Shown: piece by piece, positions 1 to 7,907 of the stretch
Layout of the letters: every line of letters begins with the position of its first letter
How positions within the stretch are numbered: position 1 is the first letter of the stretch
DNA from: Kluyvera sp036759925
GTDB lineage: Bacteria > Pseudomonadota > Gammaproteobacteria > Enterobacterales > Enterobacteriaceae
Reading direction: 5' to 3'
Assembly (NCBI RefSeq): GCF_036759925.1
Contig: NZ_JAPKIB010000006.1
Span: 212,301 to 276,300 of the forward strand
DNA: 64,000 bases
Notes under the pieces: model-generated
The model's database searches: none
What the model was told of the DNA's origin: nothing
Seen by the model: only the letters and a program-made list of their open reading frames with translations
Translations under genes and position numbers: made by a program

Positions 1-356
1 TCCGCGCCACGGGACGCGCGCTGGCGACCACGACCACCACCGAAGATATCGCCGAATACGTCACCAAAGATATCGCTGAAGTCCGCGCCGCCGCCGAAAC
101 CACCTGCACCGCCGCCACCCATACCGCCCTGTTCAAAGGCCGCATGTCCGTACTGATCGTAGGCCGCACGCTTCTGCGCGTCGGTCAGGATCTCGTACGC
201 TTCTTTGATCTCTTTAAACTTGGCTTCGGCCTCTTTATCACCCTGATTGCGGTCCGGGTGGAATTTCATGGCCAGGCGCTTGTACGCCTTTTTGATTTCA
301 CGCTCTTCCGCTGTTTTGGAAACGCCCAAAATCTCGTAATAGTCTTGCTTTGCCAT
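1..356 (-). CDS. dnaJ: DnaJ co-chaperone (N-terminal part, cut by window edge)
   Basis: Hsp40 partner that delivers unfolded clients to DnaK and stimulates its ATPase. About 118 codons are present. They begin MAKQDYYEILGVSKTAEERE, contain the J-domain HPD tripeptide at residues 33-35, and run into a Gly/Phe-rich linker (repeated GGG and GDIFG) where the window ends. The zinc-finger and C-terminal domains lie outside. The gene follows dnaK on the same strand across an 88-base gap with a strong hairpin, the usual dnaK-dnaJ operon. Identification rests on near-identity to remembered enterobacterial DnaJ. Confidence 0.98.
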   Translation of the reverse strand, partial: MAKQDYYEILGVSKTAEEREIKKAYKRLAMKFHPDRNQGDKEAEAKFKEIKEAYEILTDAQKRAAYDQYGHAAFEQGGMGGGGAGGFGGGADFSDIFGDVFGDIFGGGRGRQRASRGA

Positions 357-383
357 TGGTTTTTTTCAGCCCCTTAACATGCG

Positions 384-419
384 AGCACGGGCGGAGAGGA
401 AACCCTCTTCGCCCGTGCT
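384..419 (-). promoter_or_regulatory. Hairpin in the dnaK-dnaJ intercistronic gap
   Basis: AGCACGGGCG (384-393) pairs perfectly with CGCCCGTGCT (410-419), and the loop can extend the stem. No T-run follows in the direction of transcription. It is more likely an mRNA-stabilising or attenuating stem between dnaK and dnaJ than a full terminator. Confidence 0.6.
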
Positions 420-444
420 GATTAATTACCCTGCATCAGGGCGA

Positions 445-2367
445 TTATTTTTTGTCTTTCACTTCTTCGAACTCAGCGTCAACAACGTCGTCGTCTTTCG
501 CATTGTTCGCGGAAGCGTCAGCGCCTGCGGCACCCGCCTGCTGCTGTGCGTGCTGCTGCTGAGCGATTTCCATCAGTTTCTGGGAAACCTGCGCCAGCGC
601 CTGCATTTTCGCTTCGATGTCCGCTTTGTCTTCGCCTTTCAGAGACGCTTCCAGCGCGGTCAGCGCAGACTCGATGGCAGTTTTGTCGTCAGCTGGCAGC
701 TGTTCGCCTGCTTCTTCAACCTGCTTACGGGTGCTGTGCAGCAGATGGTCACCCTGGTTACGGGTCTGGACCAGCTCTTCAAACTTACGGTCAGCTTCGG
801 CGTTCGCTTCAGCTTCACGAACCATTTTCTGAATTTCTTCTTCGTTCAGACCGGAAGAAGCCTTAATGGTGATCTTCTGCTCTTTACCGCTGTTTTTGTC
901 TTTCGCGGAAACGTGCAGGATACCATCAGCATCGATATCGAAGGTGACTTCGATCTGCGGCATGCCGCGCGGTGCTGGGCTGATACCGTCCAGGTTGAAC
1001 TGACCCAGTGATTTGTTATCGGATGCACGTTTACGCTCACCCTGAATCACATGGATGGTTACCGCAGACTGGTTGTCTTCAGCGGTAGAGAACACCTGGC
1101 TGTGCTTAGTTGGAATGGTGGTGTTTTTGTTGATGAGCGCAGTCATCACACCGCCCATGGTTTCGATACCCAGAGACAGCGGGGTAACGTCCAGCAGCAG
1201 CACGTCTTTTACTTCACCGGTCAGAACACCGCCCTGAACCGCTGCACCGATAGCAACAGCTTCGTCCGGGTTAACGTCTTTACGCGGTTCTTTACCGAAG
1301 AACTCAGCAACTTTCTTCTGCACCATTGGCATACGAGTCTGACCACCGACCAGGATAACGTCCTGGATATCGGATACGGACAGGCCAGCATCCTGCAGCG
1401 CAACTTTCAGCGGCTCGATAGAACGGTTAACCAGGTCTTCTACCAGGCTTTCCAGTTTCGCACGGGTCACTTTGATGTTCATGTGTTTAGGACCGGTCGC
1501 GTCTGCGGTGATGTACGGCAGGTTCACGTCGGTCTGCTGAGCGGAAGACAGTTCAATCTTCGCTTTCTCAGCGGCTTCTTTCAGGCGCTGCATCGCCAGC
1601 GGGTCGTTACGCAGGTCGATGCCCTGATCTTTCTTAAACTCGTCAACGAGGTAGTTGATCAGACGAGTATCGAAGTCTTCACCACCCAGGTGGGTATCAC
1701 CGTTGGTCGCCAGAACTTCAAAGGTTTTTTCGCCATCAACTTCGTCGATTTCGATAACGGAAATATCGAAGGTACCACCACCGAGGTCGTATACCGCGAT
1801 AGTGCGGTTGCCGACTTCTTTATCCAGACCGTAAGCCAGCGCAGCAGCGGTTGGTTCGTTGATGATACGTTTGACTTCCAGACCTGCGATACGGCCAGCA
1901 TCTTTGGTTGCCTGACGCTGAGCATCGTTGAAGTATGCAGGTACGGTGATCACAGCTTCAGTTACCGGCTCACCCAGGTAATCTTCAGCGGTTTTCTTCA
2001 TTTTCTTCAGCACTTCAGCAGAGATCTGCGGTGGTGCAGTTTTGGTGCCTTTCACATCAAGCCATGCGTCGCCATTGTCTGCGGCAACAATTTTGTAAGG
2101 CATGATAGAAACGTCACGCTGAACTTCTTCGTCCTGGAAGCGGCGGCCAATCAGGCGTTTAATCGCAAACAGGGTGTTTTGCGGGTTTGTCACTGCCTGA
2201 CGTTTAGCCGGCTGACCAACCAGAGTTTCACCATCCTGGGTATAAGCAATGATAGAAGGCGTGGTGCGGTCGCCTTCGGCGTTCTCCAGAACGCGAGCGG
2301 TAGTGCCATCCATAATCGCTACACAAGAGTTGGTAGTACCCAGGTCGATACCAATAATTTTACCCAT
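445..2367 (-). CDS. dnaK: DnaK, Hsp70 chaperone
   Basis: ATP-dependent cytosolic chaperone that folds nascent and stress-denatured proteins with DnaJ and GrpE and also controls sigma-32. The product is 640 residues (E. coli 638), starting MGKIIGIDLGTTNSC. It has the nucleotide-binding domain phosphate loops (DLGGGTFDISV, VGGQTRMPMVQ), the interdomain linker DVLLLDVTPLSLGIET and the acidic C-terminal EEV-containing tail (EFEEVKDKK; E. coli also carries extra lysines). It is first gene of the dnaK-dnaJ operon, with a sigma-32 promoter upstream. Long open frames on the opposite strand are artefacts of its codon use. Confidence 0.99.
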   Translation of the reverse strand: MGKIIGIDLGTTNSCVAIMDGTTARVLENAEGDRTTPSIIAYTQDGETLVGQPAKRQAVTNPQNTLFAIKRLIGRRFQDEEVQRDVSIMPYKIVAADNGDAWLDVKGTKTAPPQISAEVLKKMKKTAEDYLGEPVTEAVITVPAYFNDAQRQATKDAGRIAGLEVKRIINEPTAAALAYGLDKEVGNRTIAVYDLGGGTFDISVIEIDEVDGEKTFEVLATNGDTHLGGEDFDTRLINYLVDEFKKDQGIDLRNDPLAMQRLKEAAEKAKIELSSAQQTDVNLPYITADATGPKHMNIKVTRAKLESLVEDLVNRSIEPLKVALQDAGLSVSDIQDVILVGGQTRMPMVQKKVAEFFGKEPRKDVNPDEAVAIGAAVQGGVLTGEVKDVLLLDVTPLSLGIETMGGVMTALINKNTTIPTKHSQVFSTAEDNQSAVTIHVIQGERKRASDNKSLGQFNLDGISPAPRGMPQIEVTFDIDADGILHVSAKDKNSGKEQKITIKASSGLNEEEIQKMVREAEANAEADRKFEELVQTRNQGDHLLHSTRKQVEEAGEQLPADDKTAIESALTALEASLKGEDKADIEAKMQALAQVSQKLMEIAQQQHAQQQAGAAGADASANNAKDDDVVDAEFEEVKDKK

Positions 2368-2737
2368 CTAAACGTCTCCACTAAAAATTCAGTCAACATG
2401 TGGTTGTGAATCTGTAATAAGGGCGAAACCTGCGGTTTCAACTGCCCTGAATCGTTTTTTTTCAGACTCACTCACTGCGGTTGACTACAAGATGGGGTCG
2501 CAACGTCATCCATCAAGGGGCAGCAGTAAAATTTTTTCATTCAGTGCGGTTTTATTGCGGAAAAAGTGAGATTAATTCGATAAAACTCATTCACGCTTAA
2601 TATATAAAAATACCAATATATTCAGTTAATTGCTGTCATAAGTTGAAATGATTGAGCACTGAAAGCCATATCGGAGAGGGATAAAATCCGCCCCCTATAT
2701 TTGAGGTTGTTAAAAGGTCTCTCCGGTAAGGAATAAA
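2368..2737. other. Divergent intergenic region dnaK / yaaI (370 bases)
   Basis: The stretch holds the dnaK leader and heat-shock promoter on the left, then AT-rich DNA up to yaaI. A 7-base inverted repeat, CGGAGAG (2672-2678) and CTCTCCG (2719-2725), ends just before the yaaI ribosome binding site (AAGGAATAAAATG) and could fold in the yaaI leader. No further gene is visible. Confidence 0.5.
2490..2521 (-). promoter_or_regulatory. Sigma-32 heat-shock promoter of dnaK
   Basis: Read on the minus strand, a -35 element CCCCTTGATG is followed after about 13 bases by the -10 element CCCCATCT. This fits the heat-shock consensus (CTTGAAA / CCCCATNT) and the known E. coli dnaK P1. It lies about 120 bases before the dnaK start codon. 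Confidence 0.85.
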
Positions 2738-3142
2738 ATGAAAACCGTATTAAATGTCTCTGCAAGCCTGGCTTTCGGCCTGATGCTGGCCTCTTCCGCC
2801 TACGCGAACGATCACAAAACCCTGGGCGTCATCGCTTTACCTCGTAATGAAACCAACGATCTGACGCTGAAGCTGCCGGTTTGCCGCGTCGTCAAACGTA
2901 TCCAACTCACCGTCGATCGTGGTGACGCTGAACTCAGCGGCGCCTCCGTCTACTTCAAAGCCGCCCGCAGCAGCAGCCAGAGCCTGAACGTACCGTCGTC
3001 GCTGAAAGAGGGCGTGACCACCGATTGGATCAATATCAACAGCGATAACGATAACAAACGCTGCGTCTCAAAAATCACCTTCTCCGGGCATACCGTGAAC
3101 TCCTCCGATATGGCCTCTTTAAAAATCATCGGCGACGACTAA
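2738..3142 (+). CDS. yaaI: YaaI, small secreted protein (DUF2541)
   Basis: Function unknown. The 134-residue product has the same length as E. coli YaaI and a nearly identical C-terminal half (ITFSGHTVNSSDMASLKIIG). A typical signal peptide (about residues 1-23, cleavage after AYA) points to the periplasm. Two cysteines remain in the mature part (C49 and C109), consistent with one disulfide. The start has a good AAGG ribosome site. It is followed by yaaW after 27 bases on the same strand, so the two may be cotranscribed. Confidence 0.93.
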   Translation: MKTVLNVSASLAFGLMLASSAYANDHKTLGVIALPRNETNDLTLKLPVCRVVKRIQLTVDRGDAELSGASVYFKAARSSSQSLNVPSSLKEGVTTDWININSDNDNKRCVSKITFSGHTVNSSDMASLKIIGDD

Positions 3143-3169
3143 GCGAATCTTCGAGAAGCGATACCCCTA

Positions 3170-3895
3170 ATGAAAGTTTCCTATCTGAATGATGAAGACC
3201 TCGTTTTTCTCCAGCACTGCAGCGAAGAGCAACTGGCCAATTTTGCCCAGCTGCTAACGCACAACGAAAAAGGCAAACGTCGCCTGTCCAGCACCCTGCT
3301 GCACAACGAACTCTATATGTCGATGGACGGACACCCGGAGCAGCATCGCCGTAACTGGCAGCTGATTGCTGGCGAGTTCCAGCATTTTGGCGGCGACAGC
3401 ATCGCCAACCAGATTCGCGGCCACGGCAAGTTGTATCGCGAAATTCTGCGCGATGTGGCAAAGCGTCTGGGGCTCAAAACCGACAAGGCGATTCCGACGC
3501 CAGCCATCGAAAAACTGCTGCTGGAGCAGTTTGTTCGCAGCGCCTGGAAGCGTATGAGTGATGAGCAGAAAGCCCGTTTTCATACCGCCGTTGAGCTGAA
3601 GGTGATGGAGCTGGAAGCCCTGCTGCCGCACTTAATTGACCACCATCGTCTGGACCACGGTATTGAGCATCTGCTGGGCGATCAATTGAGCCATATTCTG
3701 CACAAGCATGCTGCCGTTAGCGTCATTGGTCACGGTCTGATGCGCGGCGCAGGCCTGGGCGGCCCGGTGGGTGCTGCGGTAAACGGGGTGAAGGCCGTCA
3801 GCGGTAGCGCCTATCGCGTCACCATTCCGGCAGTGCTGCGCATTGCCTGTTTGCGTCGAATTATTGCCAGAGCCGCACTGCAACGCGCCGGTTAA
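3170..3895 (+). CDS. yaaW: YaaW, UPF0174 family protein
   Basis: Protein of unknown function, 241 residues (E. coli 237), starting MKVSYLNDEDLVFLQHCSEEQL. The N-terminal part is a helical region rich in Leu and His. The C-terminal third carries a Gly/Ala-rich hydrophobic stretch (HGLMRGAGLGGPVGAAVNGV), the best conserved part of the family and possibly membrane-active. It lies between yaaI and satP as in E. coli. No catalytic motif is recognised. Confidence 0.92.
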   Translation: MKVSYLNDEDLVFLQHCSEEQLANFAQLLTHNEKGKRRLSSTLLHNELYMSMDGHPEQHRRNWQLIAGEFQHFGGDSIANQIRGHGKLYREILRDVAKRLGLKTDKAIPTPAIEKLLLEQFVRSAWKRMSDEQKARFHTAVELKVMELEALLPHLIDHHRLDHGIEHLLGDQLSHILHKHAAVSVIGHGLMRGAGLGGPVGAAVNGVKAVSGSAYRVTIPAVLRIACLRRIIARAALQRAG

Positions 3896-4027
3896 TCGCC
3901 CTCTCGGGGAGAAAATATTTCATTTTCACCCGTTCAGATCATAGACAGCGGGTTTACCCATGATTATGATGCCGCGCCCCCTAATTTGGGGAGAGAACTT
4001 CACCATTCAATGATGATTTGAGGAATT

Positions 4028-4594
4028 ATGGGCAACACTAAGTTGGCTAACCCGGCACCGCTGGGCCTGATGGGCTTCGGCATGACCACCATTCTGTTGA
4101 ACCTGCATAATGCGGGTTTCTTTGCTTTCGACGGTATTATTCTCGCAATGGGTATTTTTTACGGCGGTATCGCGCAGATTTTCGCGGGCCTGCTGGAATA
4201 CAAAAAAGGGAATACTTTCGGTCTGACCGCATTCACTTCCTACGGCTCTTTCTGGCTGACGCTGGTCGCTATTCTGCTGCTGCCGAAGATGGGTCTGTCT
4301 GACGCCCCTAACGCACAGTTCCTCGGCGCCTACCTGGGTCTGTGGGGCGTGTTCACGCTGTTCATGTTCTTCGGTACGCTGAAAGCGGCACGCATGCTGC
4401 AGTTCGTATTCCTGAGCCTGACCGTGCTGTTTGCTCTGCTGGCGATTGGCAACATCAACGGCAACGAAGCGATCATCCATGTCGCGGGCTGGGTTGGCCT
4501 GATCTGTGGCGCGAGCGCCATTTACCTGGCAATGGGTGAAGTGCTGAACGAGCAGTTCGGTCGCACCGTACTGCCGATCGGTGAAAAGCACTAA
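4028..4594 (+). CDS. satP: SatP, acetate/succinate:proton symporter
   Basis: Inner-membrane carrier of the GPR1/FUN34/YaaH family that takes up acetate and succinate. At 188 residues it has the family's usual length, with the signature NPAPLGLMGFGMTT near the N-terminus and six hydrophobic segments. The start follows a GAGGAATT ribosome site. It stands alone: 132 bases separate it from yaaW and a strong terminator follows. Confidence 0.96.
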   Translation: MGNTKLANPAPLGLMGFGMTTILLNLHNAGFFAFDGIILAMGIFYGGIAQIFAGLLEYKKGNTFGLTAFTSYGSFWLTLVAILLLPKMGLSDAPNAQFLGAYLGLWGVFTLFMFFGTLKAARMLQFVFLSLTVLFALLAIGNINGNEAIIHVAGWVGLICGASAIYLAMGEVLNEQFGRTVLPIGEKH

Positions 4595-4612
4595 TCCTCA
4601 GCTCATCCTGAA

Positions 4613-4640
4613 AAACGCCGGCCTGTCCGGCGTTTTTTTT
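4613..4640 (+). terminator. Intrinsic terminator after satP
   Basis: Stem AACGCCGG / CCGGCGTT with loop CCTGT, followed by a run of T. Confidence 0.9.
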
Positions 4641-4700
4641 GCCTGCAAACTACCGTTCCTGGGATTCTTGATTCCTCACCCTCTGCGCGATTCCCCATCA

Positions 4701-4735
4701 GGCGTCGGCTTACGCCTCGGCCGGGCTACGGTTTT
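4701..4735. repeat. Half REP-like element at the 3' end of the MHS transporter gene
   Basis: The sequence GGCGTCGG...CCGGGCTACG resembles the REP units at 11391-11466 and 63733-63808. It overlaps the last codons of the transporter, so part of the C-terminal tail (about SPAEA) is REP-derived. Confidence 0.5.
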
Positions 4736-6005
4736 CTGCGGGTATCTCTTTACGCAGCCAGATGCCAAGCCCAAGGCCAATCAACGACAGCGCCAGGACG
4801 TACCAGGCTGGCGCCATTGGCGATACGCCCATCAGCATGGTGACAGCAATCGGCGTCAGGCCGCCGAAGATGGCGTAGGAGACGTTGTAAGAGAAGGAAA
4901 TCCCGGTAAAGCGTACTTCCGCCGGGAAGGCGCGCACCATGACGTACGGTACCGCACCCACCACGCCAACGCACAGCCCCACTAACCCATAGAGCAGGAA
5001 TAGCTGTTCAGGATGCGTTCCTGCGAGATGGTAGAAGAACCAACTTGAGCAGGCCAGCAGGACGCTGCCAACCATAAAGGTTTTGCTGGCACCAACGCGA
5101 TCGACAATCAACCCTGCCAGCAGGCAACCGACGCAGAGCATGATCGTCGCCACGCTATTGGCCTGTAAGGTCAGCGCGGGGGCAATGCCGTACTGCTTTT
5201 GCAGCCAGACTGGCGACATCAGGATAACCACTACAATGCCCGCCGACAGCAGCCAGGTCAGCAGCATCGAGACCACCACCGCCTGCTTGTGCTTGAGGAC
5301 AACGGATTTAATTGGTAGCTCCTGCGCCAGCGCTTTACGCTGCTGCATCTCCAGGAAGATAGGCGTTTCCTGCAGCCAGCGGCGCAGATACATCGCCACC
5401 AGGCCAAAGATACCCCCCAGCAGGAACGGAATACGCCAGCCGCCGTCATGAATCGCCTGCGCGGAGAGTTGGGTATTAATCAGCGTCGCCACCACCGAGC
5501 CCAGTAAGATCCCCACCGTCAGCCCAGCCGTCAACGTACCGCAGGCAATGCCGATACGGCGTGCGGGTACATGTTCTGCCACAAACACCCATGCCCCCGG
5601 CACTTCCCCACCGATTGCCGCGCCCTGCAAAATACGCATCAACAGCAACAGCAGCGGCGCAACCAAACCTGCAGTGGCAAAGGTCGGCAGCAGGCCAATC
5701 GCCAGCGTCGGCACCGCCATCAGCAGAATGCTAAGGGTGAACATTTTTTTGCGCCCGACCAGATCGCCAAAATGCGCCATGATAATGCCGCCCAGCGGAC
5801 GAGCAAGGTAACCTGCAGCAAAGATGCCAAAGGTCTGCACCTGGCGCAGCCACTCGGGGATATCGGCCGGGAAGAAGAGTTCACCGACAACGGCGGCGAA
5901 GAAGACGAAAATAATGAAGTCATAAAACTCCAGCGCGCCGCCTAATGCCGCCAGCGTCAGAGTTTTATAGTCTTGTCGATTCAGAGGTCGGGTGTAATGT
6001 GACAT
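4710..6005 (-). CDS. MFS transporter, metabolite:H+ symporter (MHS) subfamily
   Basis: Inner-membrane secondary transporter of 431 residues with twelve hydrophobic segments. The N-terminal GGALEFYDFIIF, the loop 2-3 motif AHFGDLVGRKKMF and the loop 4-5 motif RILQGAAIGGEVPGAWVFVAE are MHS hallmarks (ProP, ShiA and YhjE relatives). The substrate cannot be read from the sequence. The start is the ATG giving MSHYTRPLNRQDYKTL; a TTG further upstream (6062) would add an implausible 19-residue leader. E. coli K-12 has no gene here between satP and mog, so this is an accessory insertion or a lineage-specific retention. Codon use looks native. Confidence 0.85.
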   Translation of the reverse strand: MSHYTRPLNRQDYKTLTLAALGGALEFYDFIIFVFFAAVVGELFFPADIPEWLRQVQTFGIFAAGYLARPLGGIIMAHFGDLVGRKKMFTLSILLMAVPTLAIGLLPTFATAGLVAPLLLLLMRILQGAAIGGEVPGAWVFVAEHVPARRIGIACGTLTAGLTVGILLGSVVATLINTQLSAQAIHDGGWRIPFLLGGIFGLVAMYLRRWLQETPIFLEMQQRKALAQELPIKSVVLKHKQAVVVSMLLTWLLSAGIVVVILMSPVWLQKQYGIAPALTLQANSVATIMLCVGCLLAGLIVDRVGASKTFMVGSVLLACSSWFFYHLAGTHPEQLFLLYGLVGLCVGVVGAVPYVMVRAFPAEVRFTGISFSYNVSYAIFGGLTPIAVTMLMGVSPMAPAWYVLALSLIGLGLGIWLRKEIPAENRSPAEA

Positions 6006-6130
6006 AACAAACCATTCGCAAAGTCGAGCTGTTGATATAAGTTTACGATTTGTGTAAAGCAAAAATGACTATACCGTAAACCCTATCGCACTCCAGAGGA
6101 ATGATAGGTTATGTCAGAAAAGCATCACAT

Positions 6131-6718
6131 TCAGGATAAAGTCTCGCGGCGAGCGCTCTTAGGGCGAAATGCTGCTACGACATCGTTGTTCGTCTCAATA
6201 TAAGGCCCCTCCAGCAACTGTACACAATACGGTACACTTGCAAAGATACCGTTCACCAGCACCTTACCGTCAGCGTCTTTCACCCCTTCCAGCGTCTCCT
6301 GAATGGCTTTCGGTTGGCCCGGCAGGTTGAGGATCAACGCCTGCTTACGGATAACGCCGACCTGACGGGAAAGAATGGCCGTCGGGACAAAGTGCAGGCT
6401 CACCTGACGCATCTGTTCGCCAAAGCCCGGCATCACGCGGTCGGCAATCGCCAGAGTCGCATCCGGAGTCACATCGCGCCGGGCTGGGCCGGTACCGCCG
6501 GTGGTCAACACCAGGTGGCAGCTCATCTCATCCACCAGCTCACACAGCGTTTGCTCAATAATGGTTTGTTCATCAGGGATCAGGCGAGTTTCCACCTTAA
6601 AAGGGGTCGTCAGCGCCGATGCCAGCCACTCTTCCAATGCTGGAATGCCTTTGTCTTGATAAACGCCGCTGGAAGCGCGGTCAGAGATAGAAACTAAGCC
6701 AATGCGTAAAGTGTTCAT
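6131..6718 (-). CDS. mog: Mog, molybdopterin adenylyltransferase
   Basis: Adenylates molybdopterin in the last steps of molybdenum cofactor assembly, before MoeA inserts molybdate. The 195-residue product (E. coli 195) carries the MoaB/Mog signature LVLTTGGTGPARRDVTPDAT and starts MNTLRIGLVSISDRASSGVY. It is cytosolic and forms a trimer in known homologues. It is transcribed away from the Rpn gene inserted between it and talB. Confidence 0.96.
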   Translation of the reverse strand: MNTLRIGLVSISDRASSGVYQDKGIPALEEWLASALTTPFKVETRLIPDEQTIIEQTLCELVDEMSCHLVLTTGGTGPARRDVTPDATLAIADRVMPGFGEQMRQVSLHFVPTAILSRQVGVIRKQALILNLPGQPKAIQETLEGVKDADGKVLVNGIFASVPYCVQLLEGPYIETNNDVVAAFRPKSARRETLS

Positions 6719-6911
6719 GATTATTCCGTTAAAACTGTAGCGTTAAGCAGAATAATACACGCGAATGGGCGGCAATACTAAGACCCCAAACGGGTTATCC
6801 ACCGGGTTTCCCGAGGCGCGCCGCAAAATGAAAAAACCAAATAACGATTCGCTATCGTATCAAGAGTGAGGGTGGCAGACTCCGGCCAAATGTTTCCACG
6901 GAGGGTTGGAT

Positions 6912-7850
6912 ATGCGAAAAAACAGGACACCTACGCCGCACGATCTCGTGTTTAAAACATTTCTTTCCACCATGGAAACCGCACGGGATTTTATTGCCAT
7001 TCATCTTCCTCCCGCGCTGCTGCGGCTCTGCGATTTGCAAACGCTGAAGCTCGAGTCCGGCAGCTTTATCGAAGAAGATTTACACCCCTACTACAGCGAT
7101 ATGCTCTACTCACTAAAAACCGCCTGCGGTGACGGCTACATCCATGTACTGATAGAACATCAAAGCTCGTCGGATAAGCATATGGCTTTTCGCCTGATGC
7201 GCTACGCTATTGCCGCCATGCAGCGCCATCTGGAAGCAGGCCATAAAACGCTACCGCTGGTGATTCCCATTCTGTTTTACCATGGACGAGAAAGCCCCTA
7301 TCCCTACTCCATGAACTGGTTGGATAACTTTACCGATCCGGTGCTGGCGACGCGTATTTATAGCCAGAATTTTCCGTTGGTCGACATCACGGTTATCCCC
7401 GATGATGAAATTATGCGCCACCGTAGCATGGCTGCGCTAACGCTGATTCAGAAGCATATCCGCCAACGCGATCTCACGCGGTTTCTCGACAAACTCGCTG
7501 GGTTATTAACTCGAAACCACATCAGCGGACAACAGGTCATTGCGCTGGTAAACTACATGCTTCAGGCGGGAGAAGCGCAGGATGCCCGCACATTGCTGTA
7601 TGAAATGGCGCAGCGCGCACCACAGTATGGAGACGAACTCATGACGTTAGCAGAACAGCTAAAGCAGGAAGGACGCATCGAAGGAATACAACAAGGCATG
7701 CAACAAGGTCTACAGCAGGGTATCCAAACCGGGGAACGCGAAACATCGCGTAAAATTGCGCGGGCAATGCTCGAAAAAGGAATCCCGGCGGCCGATATCA
7801 TCGAAATGACCGGTGTGAGCGCAGAAGAACTCCCCACCCTCCAGCATTAA
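6912..7850 (+). CDS. Rpn-family nuclease (PD-(D/E)XK, YhgA/RpnA-like)
   Basis: Recombination-promoting nuclease family protein (Transposase_31), 312 residues. The N-terminal 200 residues hold the modified PD-(D/E)XK core, with D63 in SDMLY and E82/Q84 in LIEHQSS. The C-terminus has the family's repetitive Gln/Gly segment (EGIQQGMQQGLQQGIQTGE) and a short helical end. The chosen ATG sits 6 bases after GGAGGG; a TTG two codons earlier is also possible. Family members are DNA endonucleases implicated in recA-independent recombination and phage defence. E. coli has no gene between mog and talB, so this is an insertion. An in-frame internal start is described separately. Confidence 0.9.
   Translation: MRKNRTPTPHDLVFKTFLSTMETARDFIAIHLPPALLRLCDLQTLKLESGSFIEEDLHPYYSDMLYSLKTACGDGYIHVLIEHQSSSDKHMAFRLMRYAIAAMQRHLEAGHKTLPLVIPILFYHGRESPYPYSMNWLDNFTDPVLATRIYSQNFPLVDITVIPDDEIMRHRSMAALTLIQKHIRQRDLTRFLDKLAGLLTRNHISGQQVIALVNYMLQAGEAQDARTLLYEMAQRAPQYGDELMTLAEQLKQEGRIEGIQQGMQQGLQQGIQTGERETSRKIARAMLEKGIPAADIIEMTGVSAEELPTLQH
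7641..7850 (+). CDS. Possible intragenic short Rpn product (RpnS-like)
   Basis: An in-frame ATG inside the Rpn gene is preceded by GGAG with an 8-base spacer (GGAGACGAACTCATG). It would make a 69-residue protein starting MTLAEQLKQEGRIEGIQQG and containing the Gln/Gly repeats and C-terminal helix. Rpn genes of E. coli are reported to encode such C-terminal short forms that block the toxicity of the full-length nuclease. The internal ribosome site is visible; expression and antitoxin activity are inferred. Confidence 0.5.
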   Translation: MTLAEQLKQEGRIEGIQQGMQQGLQQGIQTGERETSRKIARAMLEKGIPAADIIEMTGVSAEELPTLQH

Positions 7851-7851
7851 T

Positions 7852-7890
7852 AAAAAACAGCCCGATCTCTTTAGAGAAGCGGGCTGTTGT
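7852..7890 (-). terminator. Intrinsic terminator of talB, probably bidirectional
   Basis: ACAGCCCG and CGGGCTGT form an 8-base stem with an internal second stem (CTCTTTAGAGA). On the minus strand it is followed by TTTTTTA. It sits between the converging Rpn gene and talB. Confidence 0.9.
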
Positions 7891-7907
7891 CATGCTACCG
7901 GGCTGAA

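Noticed and set aside
1051..2409. Open frame of about 450 codons opposite dnaK
   Set aside because: It is exactly antisense to dnaK and results from its biased codon use, a well-known artefact; no ribosome site or family match.
2490..2640. Small RNA in the dnaK upstream region, as proposed for E. coli (tpke11)
   Set aside because: The leader is present, but I can see no promoter-terminator pair that would define a separate RNA.
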